Origin: Actinomycetota bacterium
GTDB lineage: Bacteria > Actinomycetota > Acidimicrobiia > Acidimicrobiales > Ilumatobacteraceae
Length of the DNA stretch: 64,000 nucleotides
Direction: 5' to 3'
Assembly (NCBI GenBank): GCA_016870865.1
Contig: VGAC01000005.1
Span: forward strand, 1 to 64,000
Made by a program: the position numbers and the translations under genes
The notes under the pieces: model-generated
Databases searched by the model: none
Told to the model about the DNA's origin: nothing
What the model saw: the letters and a program-made list of their open reading frames with translations, nothing else
In this document: positions 24,895 through 34,041 of the stretch, piece by piece
Layout: every line of letters starts with the position of its first letter
How positions within the stretch are numbered: position 1 is the first letter of the stretch

Positions 24895-25722
24895 CTAGGC
24901 AGCGTAGATGCGCTCCGCGTCCTCACGCAGGCCATTTACGGCGCGGCTGACCAAACGACGTGCGGCTTCAGCCGTCACCCCGAGGGCTTCGCCGACCTCG
25001 CGGAAGGACTTGCGCTCGCCGTCGCGCAGACCGAAACGGGCCTCGACTGCATAGCGGGCGCGCTCGTCGAGCGTATCGAGGAGTTCGTTGAGCAGTTCAC
25101 TATCGACCAACGCCATGACGACGTCTTCGGGAGTGCCCTGGCCGTTGTCGACGAGGTCGCCGAGCGTCGCATCGCCGTCGTCGCCGACGGTCTTGTCGAG
25201 CGAGACCGGGGTGGTGAGGATGTGCAGTTCGTGGTTGTTCGCGTCGAGGTTCTCGCCATCCCCCGACGACTGACGCAAGGCGGCGCGCAGGCTGGCCGAG
25301 CGGTCGCCCGGGATTCGAATCAGGGATGCCTTTTGATCGAGCGCACGGCCGATGGCCTGGCGGATCCAGAAGGTCGCGTAGGTCGAGAACTTGAAGCCAC
25401 GGCGCCAGTCGAACTTGTCGACTGCGTGCTCGAGGCCAAGGTTGCCTTCCTGAATGAGATCCAGGAGGTCCATGCCCTGGGGCAGCGGATAGCGGCGTGC
25501 AATCGACACGACGAGGCGCAGGTTGGCGCGGATGAAGCGATCCTTGGCGGCGGCGGCAGCCTTCATGTCGTTGCGCAACTGCGCCGAGCGCCCACCGGCG
25601 GCAAGACAGGCTGCGGACTCGCGACCCTTTTCAATGGCCTTGGAGAGCGTGCGCTCGTCTTCGGCGGTGAGGAGGGCAACTTTGCCGATGTCGTTGAGGT
25701 AGAGACCTATTGCGTCGTTCAT
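24895..25722 (-). CDS. Sigma-70 family RNA polymerase sigma factor (group 2-like)
   Basis: A 275-residue sigma factor with region 1.2 (DAIGLYLNDIGKVALLTAEDE), region 2 (RANLRLVVSIARRY, DLIQEGNLGLEHAVDKFDW, FSTYATFWIRQAIGRAL), region 3 and region 4 (LDERARYAVEARFGL then REVGEALGVTAEAARRLVSRA). It lacks the long region 1.1 and N-terminal extension of a primary sigma factor, so it is likely a non-essential, primary-like factor. A near-consensus promoter (TTAACA-N17-TATAGT, minus strand) lies about 155 nt upstream, leaving a structured leader. It heads an operon with DAHP synthase. Confidence 0.92.
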   Translation of the reverse strand: MNDAIGLYLNDIGKVALLTAEDERTLSKAIEKGRESAACLAAGGRSAQLRNDMKAAAAAKDRFIRANLRLVVSIARRYPLPQGMDLLDLIQEGNLGLEHAVDKFDWRRGFKFSTYATFWIRQAIGRALDQKASLIRIPGDRSASLRAALRQSSGDGENLDANNHELHILTTPVSLDKTVGDDGDATLGDLVDNGQGTPEDVVMALVDSELLNELLDTLDERARYAVEARFGLRDGERKSFREVGEALGVTAEAARRLVSRAVNGLREDAERIYAA

Positions 25723-25776
25723 GTGTCAATCCGTGTTCTTTGTGATGGGGGGTGGGTGTTGCTCTGTCGGGGGCGA

Positions 25777-25803
25777 CTTGGCTTGAGAGCGCGCAAAGCC
25801 AAG
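25777..25803 (-). other. Stem-loop in the sigma-factor leader
   Basis: A perfect 8-bp stem, CTTGGCTT (25777-25784) with AAGCCAAG (25796-25803), encloses an 11-nt loop. It lies in the untranslated leader between the sigma-gene promoter and its ATG. A second small stem GTCG/CGAC (25766-25777) adjoins it. Confidence 0.55.
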
Positions 25804-25882
25804 AGGATTCGTGAGATCAATCTGAGGGGATTTTTTTGGGGGTCAGGTTGGAATTCGCATCCGCAACTTGTAGGGGTTCGTA

Positions 25883-25911
25883 ACTATAGCAAATGGGTGT
25901 AATGCTGTTAA
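25883..25911 (-). promoter_or_regulatory. Promoter of the sigma-factor operon
   Basis: On the minus strand TTAACA (25911-25906) and TATAGT (25888-25883) are separated by 17 nt. Both elements are close to the sigma-A consensus. The expected start near 25876 gives a leader of about 155 nt. Confidence 0.75.
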
Positions 25912-25917
25912 GGGGTA

Positions 25918-25956
25918 CGGCACAAAAAGTGCCGAGCCTTGTGCCGCAAGGCTTTT
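25918..25956 (+). terminator. Paired hairpins with a T-run upstream of nadD
   Basis: The first hairpin is CGGCAC/GTGCCG (25918-25934) with an AAAAA loop. The second is GCCTTG/CAAGGC (25936-25952) followed by TTTT, which reads as an intrinsic terminator on the plus strand. GGCACAA (25919-25925) can also pair with TTGTGCC (25939-25945), which would break both hairpins, as in an attenuator. No plus-strand gene or clear promoter is seen before it. Confidence 0.55.
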
Positions 25957-25997
25957 GAGGGTATCTCAGGGGGTTTTCACACCTAGACTTGGTCTCC

Positions 25998-26597
25998 GTG
26001 GCCTTGCGAATCGGTCTCTTCGGCGGAACTTTTGACCCCCCACATCTAGGGCACTTGGTGACCGCCATCAACGTCCGTCACGCACTGTCGCTTGATCTCG
26101 TGGTTCTGATGGTCGCCAACGACCCCTGGCAGAAAACGGGGGCACGCACCGTGTCGCCCGCTGCCGATCGGCTGGCGATGGTGCAGGCCGCTGTCGATGG
26201 AGTCGAGGGTCTTGAAGCGGGCGCTGATGAAATTCAGCGGGGCGGCCCCAGCTACACCGCCGACACGCTCAAGGTCCTCGGTGTGAAGCATCCCGGTGCC
26301 CGATTCTTCACCGTCGTCGGCGACGACGCTGCGACGAACATCCTCACCTGGGAGCGCGTGGACGAAGTCGCGGCCATGTCGACCCTCGTCGTGGTCGATC
26401 GCCCCGGAGCCCCGGTAGACCTTCCCGACAACTTCGATTGGCGTCGCGTGGAGGTCCCGCGACTCGAGGTGTCGAGCACGGACCTGCGTCGTCGCGTCAC
26501 CGATGGCAGACCGCTCGACTATCTCCTTCCCGAGCCGGTCGTTGCCATCATCCGAAAGCGCGGGCTTTACGGCCTGCGTATCGGTGCGCAACTGTGA
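25998..26597 (+). CDS. nadD: Nicotinate-nucleotide adenylyltransferase
   Basis: NadD adenylates nicotinic acid mononucleotide in NAD biosynthesis. The 199-residue protein begins with the nucleotidyltransferase motif GLFGGTFDPPHLGH and ends with the VSSTDLRRRV motif (ISSTxxR type). The GTG at 25998 lies 8 nt after TAGACT (25984-25989), fitting a leaderless start; a TTG at 25989 is in frame but overlaps that element. The stop overlaps the start of the LCP-like gene (GTGA). The order nadD, LytR-like gene, rsfS is common in actinobacteria. Confidence 0.94.
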   Translation: MALRIGLFGGTFDPPHLGHLVTAINVRHALSLDLVVLMVANDPWQKTGARTVSPAADRLAMVQAAVDGVEGLEAGADEIQRGGPSYTADTLKVLGVKHPGARFFTVVGDDAATNILTWERVDEVAAMSTLVVVDRPGAPVDLPDNFDWRRVEVPRLEVSSTDLRRRVTDGRPLDYLLPEPVVAIIRKRGLYGLRIGAQL

Positions 26598-27853
26598 CGG
26601 CGATCGAATCACGTCGCAGACGTCGTACGACAGGGGCGCTCGTGTGCGGTCTCGTCGGTGCGATCATGCTGCCGTCGGGGCTCGTTCTCTCCGCCAACTC
26701 GCTTCTGAACTCGACCGACGGTGAGAGCGTCGACGCATCCGACATCGTGCGCATTCCCTCCACACCCGCAGCCCTCCTCGCTGTTGTCGACGCGGGTGGT
26801 CTTCTTGCGTCGCTGCAGATGATTGCACTCGCGCCGGGTGGCATCGGTGGAACCGTCGTGTCGATCCCCGTCAATAGCGCCGCACTCGTCGGCGAAGGTG
26901 AAATTCCACGACGCCTCTACGACTCGTTCCTCTCCGGCGGAATCACGGCGCTCACCTCCGACGTCGAGGGCCTGCTCAATGTCACGTTCACAACCGGCGT
27001 CGCAGTCACCGCGGGCGATCTCGCCCCATGGCTGGCCGCGATCACCAACGTGAAGGTCGAGTTCGACCGGCCCATAAGGGGCGTGCTCGGGGGAGTCGTC
27101 ACCGATGTTCTCCCGACCGGTCGCCAGTCGTTCACCGCCGAACAGGTGGCAGCGGCCCTTGCGGCAATCGAGCCGAATGCCGCCGAAGCCGACCGGCTGC
27201 CCATGTTGAAGTCCCTGTGGGTGGGGGTGGGGGCGAGTCAACGCAATCCGCAGATCGACCTGACAGCAACGGCCACGGGTGACGTTGCGGGTGACACGAC
27301 AACCACCGCCCCCACCGCGCCGACCATCGGCATGAAGGAGTTCATCGACCGGCTGCTGGCTGGTCAGGTGCAGGTCTGGCAGTTCGCCGCGACGGCGCTC
27401 CCGCAAGGAGACACGAATCCGAACGGTCTTGACTGGTACGCACTCGACAGAGCCGAAATCATTCTCGTCACCGCCAGTGTCGTGCCGTCGTCGGTGTCTT
27501 CGCTCCTGGCATCGATCAACGTCCAGATTGACACCCCCTTCAACGACGCAGCCATCACTCGTGAGGCGATCCTGCGATTCATGTCACTCGGTGTGAACAT
27601 CGTTCTCATTCGCGAAATCACCGACCCACCGGAGCAGGCCACCATCGCCGCCATCGCCGATGTCGCCCTCGAATCAGAGGTCGCCGGCTACGCTCCCGCG
27701 CTCGGTGCAATGGAAATCCACCGGCAGAGGGTTCCGGTCGAGGGTGTGGACCTGCGCCTGACCCTCGGTATCGACTTCGAGAACTTTGTTCGCACCAATC
27801 CCTCCGATGGATTGATTTCAGCCTCGACCGGCATGACAGCAGGCGAACAGTGA
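26594..27853 (+). CDS. Degenerate LytR-CpsA-Psr-like membrane protein
   Basis: A 419-residue protein with an N-terminal basic stretch (ESRRRRRTT) and one transmembrane anchor at about 15-35. An extracytoplasmic region weakly resembling an LCP domain follows, then a C-terminal half that may be LytR_C-like. The segment MIALAPGGIGGTVVSIPVNSAAL (in part) sits where LCP proteins have LSIPRD; the conserved arginine is missing, so glycopolymer transferase activity is doubtful. Position between nadD and rsfS, where LytR-family genes are usual in actinobacteria, supports the call. A Thr/Pro-rich linker lies near residues 230-245. It overlaps both neighbours by 4 nt. Confidence 0.65.
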   Translation: MTAIESRRRRRTTGALVCGLVGAIMLPSGLVLSANSLLNSTDGESVDASDIVRIPSTPAALLAVVDAGGLLASLQMIALAPGGIGGTVVSIPVNSAALVGEGEIPRRLYDSFLSGGITALTSDVEGLLNVTFTTGVAVTAGDLAPWLAAITNVKVEFDRPIRGVLGGVVTDVLPTGRQSFTAEQVAAALAAIEPNAAEADRLPMLKSLWVGVGASQRNPQIDLTATATGDVAGDTTTTAPTAPTIGMKEFIDRLLAGQVQVWQFAATALPQGDTNPNGLDWYALDRAEIILVTASVVPSSVSSLLASINVQIDTPFNDAAITREAILRFMSLGVNIVLIREITDPPEQATIAAIADVALESEVAGYAPALGAMEIHRQRVPVEGVDLRLTLGIDFENFVRTNPSDGLISASTGMTAGEQ

Positions 27854-28215
27854 CCGACGTCGAGTCCCGAGACTTTGCAGTCGAAATTGCCAGAATCGCC
27901 GATGACAAGAAGGCCGACGATGTTCTCATCATCGCCGTCGGTGACATTCTCTCGATCACCGAATACTTCGTCCTCGCCAGCGCAAGCAACCGACGCCTCG
28001 TCGCGACGGTTGCCGACGAAGTAACGGCCCGAATTCGCGAAACCCATGGTCGGTCGCCGCTGCGCACGGAGGGCACGGGCGAGCAACTGTGGGTACTCGT
28101 CGACTACGGCGATGTCGTTGTCCACGTCTTTGCAGAAGAGACGCGCCGCTACTACGAAATCGAACGTCTCTACAAAGACGTCCCCAAGATCGACTGGAAA
28201 TCCCCCGCGGCCTGA
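27850..28215 (+). CDS. rsfS: Ribosome silencing factor RsfS
   Basis: RsfS binds ribosomal protein uL14 and blocks subunit joining when nutrients are short. The 121-residue protein has the family core: KKADDVLIIAVGDILSITEYFVLASASN (in part), followed by RTEGTGEQLWVLVDYGDVVVHVFAEETRRYYEIERLY (in part). The GTG start overlaps the preceding stop, so it is translated in coupling with the LCP-like gene. tRNA-Ala follows 51 nt downstream. Confidence 0.95.
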   Translation: MTDVESRDFAVEIARIADDKKADDVLIIAVGDILSITEYFVLASASNRRLVATVADEVTARIRETHGRSPLRTEGTGEQLWVLVDYGDVVVHVFAEETRRYYEIERLYKDVPKIDWKSPAA

Positions 28216-28266
28216 TTCCCCGTGGGTAATTGCGTAGCGTTGCGCTAGAGTCTCGGCACTTCGTAC

Positions 28267-28339
28267 GGGGCTATAGCTCAGTTGGTAGAGCGCTTCCATG
28301 GCATGGAAGAGGCCAGGGGTTCGATTCCCCTTAGCTCCA
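28267..28339 (+). tRNA. tRNA-Ala (GGC)
   Basis: A complete cloverleaf with acceptor stem GGGGCTA/TAGCTCC, anticodon stem CTTCC/GGAAG, anticodon loop ATGGCAT (anticodon GGC), T loop TTCGATT and A discriminator. The 3' CCA is not encoded. A TAGAGT -10-like element lies at 28246-28251. Confidence 0.97.
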
Positions 28340-28424
28340 CGTTGCTCGCCTGTGCCTCGACAACTGGGCACCGCCAGTCCCGAAGCGCGGGGGATTGGGC
28401 CGGAGGGGTGCTAGAGCCCGAGGC

Positions 28425-30455
28425 CTATCTCTGGCCGCCCGGACCGGGATTCTGGCCGCCCGGACCGGGATTCTGGCCGCCCGGACCGGGATTCTGGCCG
28501 CCCGGACCGGGATTCTGGCCGCCCGGACCGGGATTCTGGCCGCCCGGACCGGGATTCTGGCCGCCCTGACCAGGCTGGGGTTTGGCGGTGTTCGGTTGCC
28601 CGGCTCCGCCTTGGCCACCCTTTTGCCATTTGAAGTGCGTCGAGTTCTTACCGTTGTCAAAGGCAGCCACGGACCATTGTCCGACCGTGGCACCAGCACC
28701 ACACGATGTCGTGTCGGCGGTGATCTCGATGAAGTTGCTCGCGGCCGGGGTCGCATCGGTTGCAGTGTCGACGATCATGCTCCCCGACTTGCCCCCGACG
28801 TCTTTCGTCGTTGGCGTGATGGACGTTCCGTTGCTGAGTTTGGCCGACTTGATGGCGCACGGACCCGACGGACCCGCGAAGCTGTAGGTGAGCCCTCCGA
28901 CATCCTGCCAGGAGGATTCGTCGTTCATCGGCGCACGCTGCGGGCGCCAGAACGTGAGTGTCACCTCGCCCGACGGGGATTGCATATCGTCGGGGACGGT
29001 GTAAGAACCACCCGACGAGTGAATAAGCGTTCCCTTCCATGACCGCACCGACGGGGCTGTTTGGATGACGCCTGAGATGACCTGGGTGGAGGAGTCGACG
29101 AGCGCCTTCGATGAGTCACTGAGCGCGAAGCGGATCGCATCACCCACTCGCAGGCCGTCGGGGCCGGCCATGCGCGGCTTGATCTCATTGACCCACTCCG
29201 CGCCGCTGTTGATCGTCCCCTTGGACGGAATGATGTTGGGCAACTTGTCCTCGTCGGGATCGCACGAACCGAACACCCACTCGTCCATCCCGCTGTCGTA
29301 TGCCGTCGCGGTGCCCGCATCGTTCTTCGGCCAAGCCGAGGGCGCAACGCTGCTGTTGGCGAGGTCTTTTGCAATGACACCCGAACCGCACAGCGCCGTG
29401 TAGGACTTCTCACCATCCTTGAGTGGCAGCGCATTGTTGGCCGGCTGCGTGCCGTTGTCGTAATCAGGCGAGATTGTCACTGCCTTCGAGGTGGATCCGC
29501 TGCACCAAGCGATACCGGTGCAGTCGACGTTGAAGAAGCCGAAGTTGCGGTCGGGGCGTTTGGGGAAAGACTTCCCCACTGCCGAGCTTCCGTAGGCGAA
29601 GAACACGCCCTGGAACGTGTTGATCATTTGCTTCAACGCCTTGTCGGCTGCGGGACTGTCCTCGGGTTTCGTGATGCCAAAGGCATTCAGGTTCACGCAT
29701 TCACCACCACAAATCAGGGCGGTGTAGAGGCCTGCGTCGCCATTGACGTTCTTGTCGGTGCTCACTGGGGTGTCAAAGAACTTGTCATCAACGAGATCGA
29801 GTTTGCCGTCGTTGTCGTCATCGACGTCCGCAAAGGCCATGATGCCGTCGGCATCCGCGTCGTCACCCAGAGCATTTTCGGTGGGATTGGCGAACTTTCT
29901 GATCCCAGTCGCCTTGACGCCGCTTGTGCGGCCCAGCGACTTGGCTGCCGGAGGGGCGCCCGCGGTGACCTCGACGGTCTTGCCCGACACGGCAACCGGA
30001 GGTTTGGCGACGTTCACGTAGGCAAACTTGGCCGTTGTGTTGACCGTGATCTTCTTGAGATCGACCGTCGCCTTTGTTGCTCTTTTCATGCGCAGGAAGC
30101 CGAACTTGGCAGCACCCAAGGACTTCGCAGCCTTCTTTCCTCCCGCATCGGTGGAGTACTTCAGAATCACCGGACCGACGTAGCCGCCGGACGTCGAGAG
30201 GATCGAGAAGCTCATACCATTGGTGTCGGCCGCCGCCACGTTGGCAATCGACACCTTGCCCGACGCGGCTGTCGCGAGATACGACTTACCCGATTTGGCC
30301 GTTGCAAGGAGGCGGTAGCCGGATGCAAGCTGTGCCCTGATCGTCACTTTTGCGGGTGCAGCCGCGGCAGGTGCGAGTGTCGTCATCGGCGCGGCAACAG
30401 CCAGCGCACACGCGATGCCCACCAATTTCGAAACGAGTCGACGTGATTGGCTCAT
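28425..30455 (-). CDS. Secreted protein with calcium-binding-type repeats and a Gly-Gln-Asn-Pro tail
   Basis: A 676-residue exported protein. A signal peptide is clear: SRRLVSKLVG, then a hydrophobic ALAVAAPMTTLAP and an AAA cleavage region. About residue 195-225 an Asp-rich block (DDADADGIMAFADVDDDNDGKLD, in part) resembles thrombospondin type 3/EF-hand calcium sites. The central region is cysteine-containing and of unknown fold. The C-terminus carries six or more GGQNPGP heptads encoded by an exact 21-bp tandem repeat. No sortase motif or membrane anchor is seen. ATG 30455 has a GGGAGGG ribosome site. Function unknown; a cell-surface or matrix role is possible. Confidence 0.8.
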   Translation of the reverse strand: MSQSRRLVSKLVGIACALAVAAPMTTLAPAAAAPAKVTIRAQLASGYRLLATAKSGKSYLATAASGKVSIANVAAADTNGMSFSILSTSGGYVGPVILKYSTDAGGKKAAKSLGAAKFGFLRMKRATKATVDLKKITVNTTAKFAYVNVAKPPVAVSGKTVEVTAGAPPAAKSLGRTSGVKATGIRKFANPTENALGDDADADGIMAFADVDDDNDGKLDLVDDKFFDTPVSTDKNVNGDAGLYTALICGGECVNLNAFGITKPEDSPAADKALKQMINTFQGVFFAYGSSAVGKSFPKRPDRNFGFFNVDCTGIAWCSGSTSKAVTISPDYDNGTQPANNALPLKDGEKSYTALCGSGVIAKDLANSSVAPSAWPKNDAGTATAYDSGMDEWVFGSCDPDEDKLPNIIPSKGTINSGAEWVNEIKPRMAGPDGLRVGDAIRFALSDSSKALVDSSTQVISGVIQTAPSVRSWKGTLIHSSGGSYTVPDDMQSPSGEVTLTFWRPQRAPMNDESSWQDVGGLTYSFAGPSGPCAIKSAKLSNGTSITPTTKDVGGKSGSMIVDTATDATPAASNFIEITADTTSCGAGATVGQWSVAAFDNGKNSTHFKWQKGGQGGAGQPNTAKPQPGQGGQNPGPGGQNPGPGGQNPGPGGQNPGPGGQNPGPGGQNPGPGGQR
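28431..28570. repeat. 21-bp tandem repeat encoding the C-terminal heptads
   Basis: Six exact copies of a 21-bp unit beginning CTGGCCGCCCGGACCG run from 28431 to 28556, followed by a diverged partial copy to 28570. On the minus strand each unit encodes one GGQNPGP heptad. Identity at synonymous positions points to recent expansion by slippage or recombination. Confidence 0.95.
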
Positions 30456-30760
30456 AAACCCTCCCCCAAGTCGTGCGCAACAGCAGAACTTGAACAATGC
30501 TCAGAGTATTCACCACGAGAGGGGCATTACAAGGGTTCCGAGGAATGCGCAAGATGGCCTGAAGGGTCTCGAAACATCACTGAACGTTGGGTTTTTGTTC
30601 CAAATACACGTCACATTGGTCGACCCGGTGGTCATTGCCTACGGCCCCGCGGGCGGCTGGCACGGCGCAGCCCGACGTGCCAGCCCTCATTCGCCACCGA
30701 TGACGGCACATCCATCCATGCCCTCTACCCCGGCCTCATGTCGCCGGGCGCCGGTGGTCC
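30456..30760. other. Intergenic region between the secreted-protein gene and leuS
   Basis: This 305-nt gap has no convincing gene. It contains the promoter region and a GGGAGGG ribosome site for the minus-strand secreted-protein gene, and a strong hairpin at 30655-30685 downstream of leuS. The rest shows no structure that I can interpret. Confidence 0.6.
30655..30685 (-). terminator. Hairpin downstream of leuS
   Basis: A perfect 10-bp stem, GGCTGGCACG (30655-30664) with CGTGCCAGCC (30676-30685), has an 11-nt loop. It is 75 nt after the leuS stop and upstream of the next minus-strand gene. There is no T-tract; it is probably a GC-rich terminator. Confidence 0.65.
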
Positions 30761-33592
30761 TCAAAGGACGAAGTTCACCAATCGTCCCGGGACGATGACC
30801 TCTTTTTTGGGGGTCGCACCGGCGAGCAACTCGATGACCTTGGGGTCGGACATCGCGACGGCCTTCGTTGTTGCTTGGTCGGCTCCGACAGCGACGTTGA
30901 TGCGGTGCTTGACCTTGCCGTTGATCTGCACGGGAATCTCCATGGTGTCGCTGGCGAGCAGTGCCGGGTCGGCGGTGGGGAACGACTCGTAGGTGATTGT
31001 TGACGTGCGACCCAGGCGGCTCCAGATTTCCTCGGCAATGTGCGGGCAGAGAGGCGAGAGCATGATCGCCAGCGGCTCGGCGACCTCTCGCGGGCACGTG
31101 CCGCGTTCGGTGACGAAGGGAGTGAGGGCGTTGTTGAGTTCGATCAACTTGGCGATCGCGGTGTTGAAGCGCAGGTTGTCCATGTCCGCGCCGACACCGT
31201 CGATGCACTTGTGCAGGGCGCGGCGGATGTCGTCGGAGGCCGGGTCGTCGGATATGCGTGTTTCACCCGAATCTTCGTCGACGAGGTTGCGCCACACGCG
31301 CTGAAGGAAGCGCTGCATGCCCACGACGTCCCGGGTGTTCCAGGGACGGCTGGCCTCGAGCGGACCCATCGACATCTCATAGAGACGGAAAGTGTCGGCG
31401 CCGTATTCGGCGTACATGTCGTCGGGTGTGACGATGTTCTTTAGGCTCTTGCCCATCTTCCCGTACTCACGGGTCACCTCTTCGCCTTCGAAGAAGTAAG
31501 TGCCGCCGCGTTCCTCGACCTCGTTCGCGGGAACGGGCTGGCCGCGCATGTCGCGGTAGGCGTAGGCCTGGATATAGCCCTGGTTGAAGAGACGATGGAA
31601 CGGCTCTTCTGACGAGACGTGGCCGAGGTCGAAGAGAACCTTGTGCCAAAAGCGCGAATAGAGAAGGTGCAGTACCGCATGCTCGACGCCACCCACGTAG
31701 AGGTCCACGCCGCCGGTGTGGCCGGGTTCTTTCGGGCCCATCCAATAACGCTCGACGTCCTTGTCGACGAACGCCGCCGAGTTGGTCGGGTCAAGGTAGC
31801 GCAGTTCGTACCAGCACGAACCGGCCCACTGCGGCATCACGTTCACCTCGCGGCGGTACGTCTGTGCACCGTCACCAAGGTCGAGCGTCACGGTCATCCA
31901 CTCCTTGGTTCGGGCAAGCGGCGGGATCGGCTCACTCGCGGCATCGTTCGGGTCGAGGCCCTGCGGTTTGAAGTCGGCAAGTTCGGGAAGCAGAACCGGC
32001 AACTCGTCGTCAGGGACCGCGTGCGGGTTGCCGTCATCGTCGAAGACGATCGGGAAGGGCTCGCCCCAGTAGCGCTGGCGGGCGAAGAGCCAGTCGCGCA
32101 GTTTGTAGGTGATCGCAGCGGTGCCCTTGTTCTGCGATTCGAGCCAGGCATTCATCGCCGAGTTGGCTTGTGCGACCGTGGTGAACGTCTCGAGCGAGAT
32201 CGCGTCGTTCTTCGAGTTCACGTACGGGCCATCGCCCACGTAGGCATCGGGCCACGCCGCGCAGTCGAGGCCTGCGGCGATGCCGTGGGAATCGAACCAC
32301 TGTTGCGGTGGATGTTGCGTAGCGACGATGGGAAGCGAGTACCTGCGGGCGAAGGCGAAGTCGCGCTCGTCGCCCGACGGAACGGCCATGATCGCACCGG
32401 TGCCGTAACCCATCAGCACGTAGTCGGCCACCCACACGGGAACGTCGCCACCCGTGACCGGGTTGGTGGCCAATGAGCCGGTGAAGACACCGGTCTTCTC
32501 GCGCGGGTCATCGGTCCCGTCGTCATCTTTTGTTGCCCCGGCCTGCGCGCGGTAGGCGTCGACGGCCGCACGCTGGTCGGCCGTGGTGAGCGCATCGACG
32601 AGCGGATGCTCGGGTGAGAGCACCATGAACGTGGCGCCGAACAAAGTGTCGGGGCGGGTGGTGAAAACCTCGATGTCACCGGCCGGCGAGGGGAAACGCA
32701 CGCGGGCACCTTCGCTGCGTCCGATCCAGTTGCGTTGCATCAACTTGATGGGCTCGGGCCAGTCGAGTCGGTCGAGGTCGTCGATCAAGCGGTCGGCGTA
32801 GGCGGTGATGCGCATCATCCACTGGCGCATGTTGCGTTTGAAGACGGGGAAATTGCCGATGTCGCTGCGACCTTCGGCGGTCACCTCTTCGTTGGCGAGG
32901 ATGGTGCCGAGACCCGGACACCAGTTCACCGGTGCGTCGGTGAGGTAGACGAGGCGATGCGGGTCGACAATCTTGCGCTGCTCGTTGCGGGTGAGCGAAC
33001 CCCAGGCCCGGCCATCGGGTGTCGGCCGCTTGCCCGAGGCGAATTCGGCCTCGAGTTCGGTCACCGGACGCGCTCTCTTGCTTTCTTCGTCGTACCACGA
33101 CCCGAAAATTTGCAGGAAGATCCACTGCGTCCAGCGGTAGTAAGCCTCGTCGGTCGTGCTGATGCTGCGACGGGCGTCGTGGCCGAGGCCGAGGCGGCGC
33201 AACTGACGACGCATGTTCGCGACGTTTGCATCGGTGTTGACCCGCGGATGTATACCCGTCGCGATCGCGTGCTGTTCGGCAGGAAGACCGAAACTGTCGT
33301 AACCAAGGGAGTGGAGAACGTTGTATCCCGTCATGCGCTTGTAACGCGCGAAGACATCCGTGCCGATGTAGCCGAGTGGATGGCCGACGTGGAGTCCCGC
33401 GCCCGACGGATAGGGAAACATGTCGAGTACGAACAACTTTGGGCGACCTGCGACCTTGTCAGGTTCGGCAAGCGGTCCGGCCGGATTCGGTGCCTCGAAA
33501 GTACCGTTCGCCTCCCAGTGTTCTTGCCACTTGACTTCGATCGTGTCGGCGAAGGCGGCGCTGTACCGGTAGCGAGGGGTGTTGGCGGCCAT
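30761..33592 (-). CDS. leuS: Leucyl-tRNA synthetase
   Basis: LeuS charges tRNA-Leu with leucine and edits mischarged products. The 943-residue class I synthetase has the HIGH-type motif [20 protein letters not shown] (HVGH), a long CP1 editing insertion, and the KMSKS loop present as KMGKS in [11 protein letters not shown]. The anticodon-binding and C-terminal domains are complete. ATG 33592 is chosen over the longer frame to 33694, because it matches the family start ([17 protein letters not shown]) and lies 8 nt after TACGAT (minus, 33606-33601). It is divergent from rbfA. Confidence 0.97.
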   Translation of the reverse strand: MAANTPRYRYSAAFADTIEVKWQEHWEANGTFEAPNPAGPLAEPDKVAGRPKLFVLDMFPYPSGAGLHVGHPLGYIGTDVFARYKRMTGYNVLHSLGYDSFGLPAEQHAIATGIHPRVNTDANVANMRRQLRRLGLGHDARRSISTTDEAYYRWTQWIFLQIFGSWYDEESKRARPVTELEAEFASGKRPTPDGRAWGSLTRNEQRKIVDPHRLVYLTDAPVNWCPGLGTILANEEVTAEGRSDIGNFPVFKRNMRQWMMRITAYADRLIDDLDRLDWPEPIKLMQRNWIGRSEGARVRFPSPAGDIEVFTTRPDTLFGATFMVLSPEHPLVDALTTADQRAAVDAYRAQAGATKDDDGTDDPREKTGVFTGSLATNPVTGGDVPVWVADYVLMGYGTGAIMAVPSGDERDFAFARRYSLPIVATQHPPQQWFDSHGIAAGLDCAAWPDAYVGDGPYVNSKNDAISLETFTTVAQANSAMNAWLESQNKGTAAITYKLRDWLFARQRYWGEPFPIVFDDDGNPHAVPDDELPVLLPELADFKPQGLDPNDAASEPIPPLARTKEWMTVTLDLGDGAQTYRREVNVMPQWAGSCWYELRYLDPTNSAAFVDKDVERYWMGPKEPGHTGGVDLYVGGVEHAVLHLLYSRFWHKVLFDLGHVSSEEPFHRLFNQGYIQAYAYRDMRGQPVPANEVEERGGTYFFEGEEVTREYGKMGKSLKNIVTPDDMYAEYGADTFRLYEMSMGPLEASRPWNTRDVVGMQRFLQRVWRNLVDEDSGETRISDDPASDDIRRALHKCIDGVGADMDNLRFNTAIAKLIELNNALTPFVTERGTCPREVAEPLAIMLSPLCPHIAEEIWSRLGRTSTITYESFPTADPALLASDTMEIPVQINGKVKHRINVAVGADQATTKAVAMSDPKVIELLAGATPKKEVIVPGRLVNFVL

Positions 33593-33633
33593 GGCGCCCA
33601 ATCGTACGGGCAAGCGACGGTAGCGTGACGCCC

Positions 33634-34041
33634 ATGTCGCGGCCGAGAAAGCGTTCCACCAATTCCGCGGCGCACCGCTATCCACGCGAGGCACGGCTCA
33701 ACGAGATACTGCGTGAGGTGATCGCCGATGAGCTCACTCGCATCGACGACGAGCGCCTCGAATTCGTCACGGTGACATCCGTCGACGTCGACGCGGAGCT
33801 CAACCGCGGCATCGTCTTTTTTGATTCACTCGCCGGCGAGGCGGGCGACAAGACGATTCTCGGGGTGCTCGAGGAGCATCGCCGGCGGATCCAGTCGTCG
33901 ATTGGCAGGCAACTTCGCGCCAAGAAGACCCCGGTCCTCGAGTTCCGGCCCGACGAGGTCATCCGCGCGGCCGAACGCATCGACGAGGTTCTGCGCGCCG
34001 ATCGCGAGCGTCGCGACCGTATGGCCCGCGACGACGACTGA
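33634..34041 (+). CDS. rbfA: Ribosome-binding factor A
   Basis: RbfA is a small KH-like factor that matures the 5' end of 16S rRNA in the 30S subunit. The 135-residue protein shows [19 protein letters not shown] near the N-terminus, [19 protein letters not shown] and [21 protein letters not shown], all typical. ATG 33634 lies 7 nt after TAGCGT (33621-33626), consistent with a leaderless mRNA. It overlaps truB by 1 nt (TGATG). The infB and nusA genes that often precede rbfA are absent; leuS lies there instead, divergent. Confidence 0.93.
   Translation: MSRPRKRSTNSAAHRYPREARLNEILREVIADELTRIDDERLEFVTVTSVDVDAELNRGIVFFDSLAGEAGDKTILGVLEEHRRRIQSSIGRQLRAKKTPVLEFRPDEVIRAAERIDEVLRADRERRDRMARDDD

Noticed and set aside
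28282-28569. Plus-strand ORF encoding WPPGPGF repeats
   Set aside because: It is the complement of the repeat in the secreted-protein gene and runs through tRNA-Ala; the minus frame has a signal peptide and a long coding context.
28431-28570. CRISPR-like array
   Set aside because: The 21-bp units are directly adjacent without spacers and encode a protein repeat.
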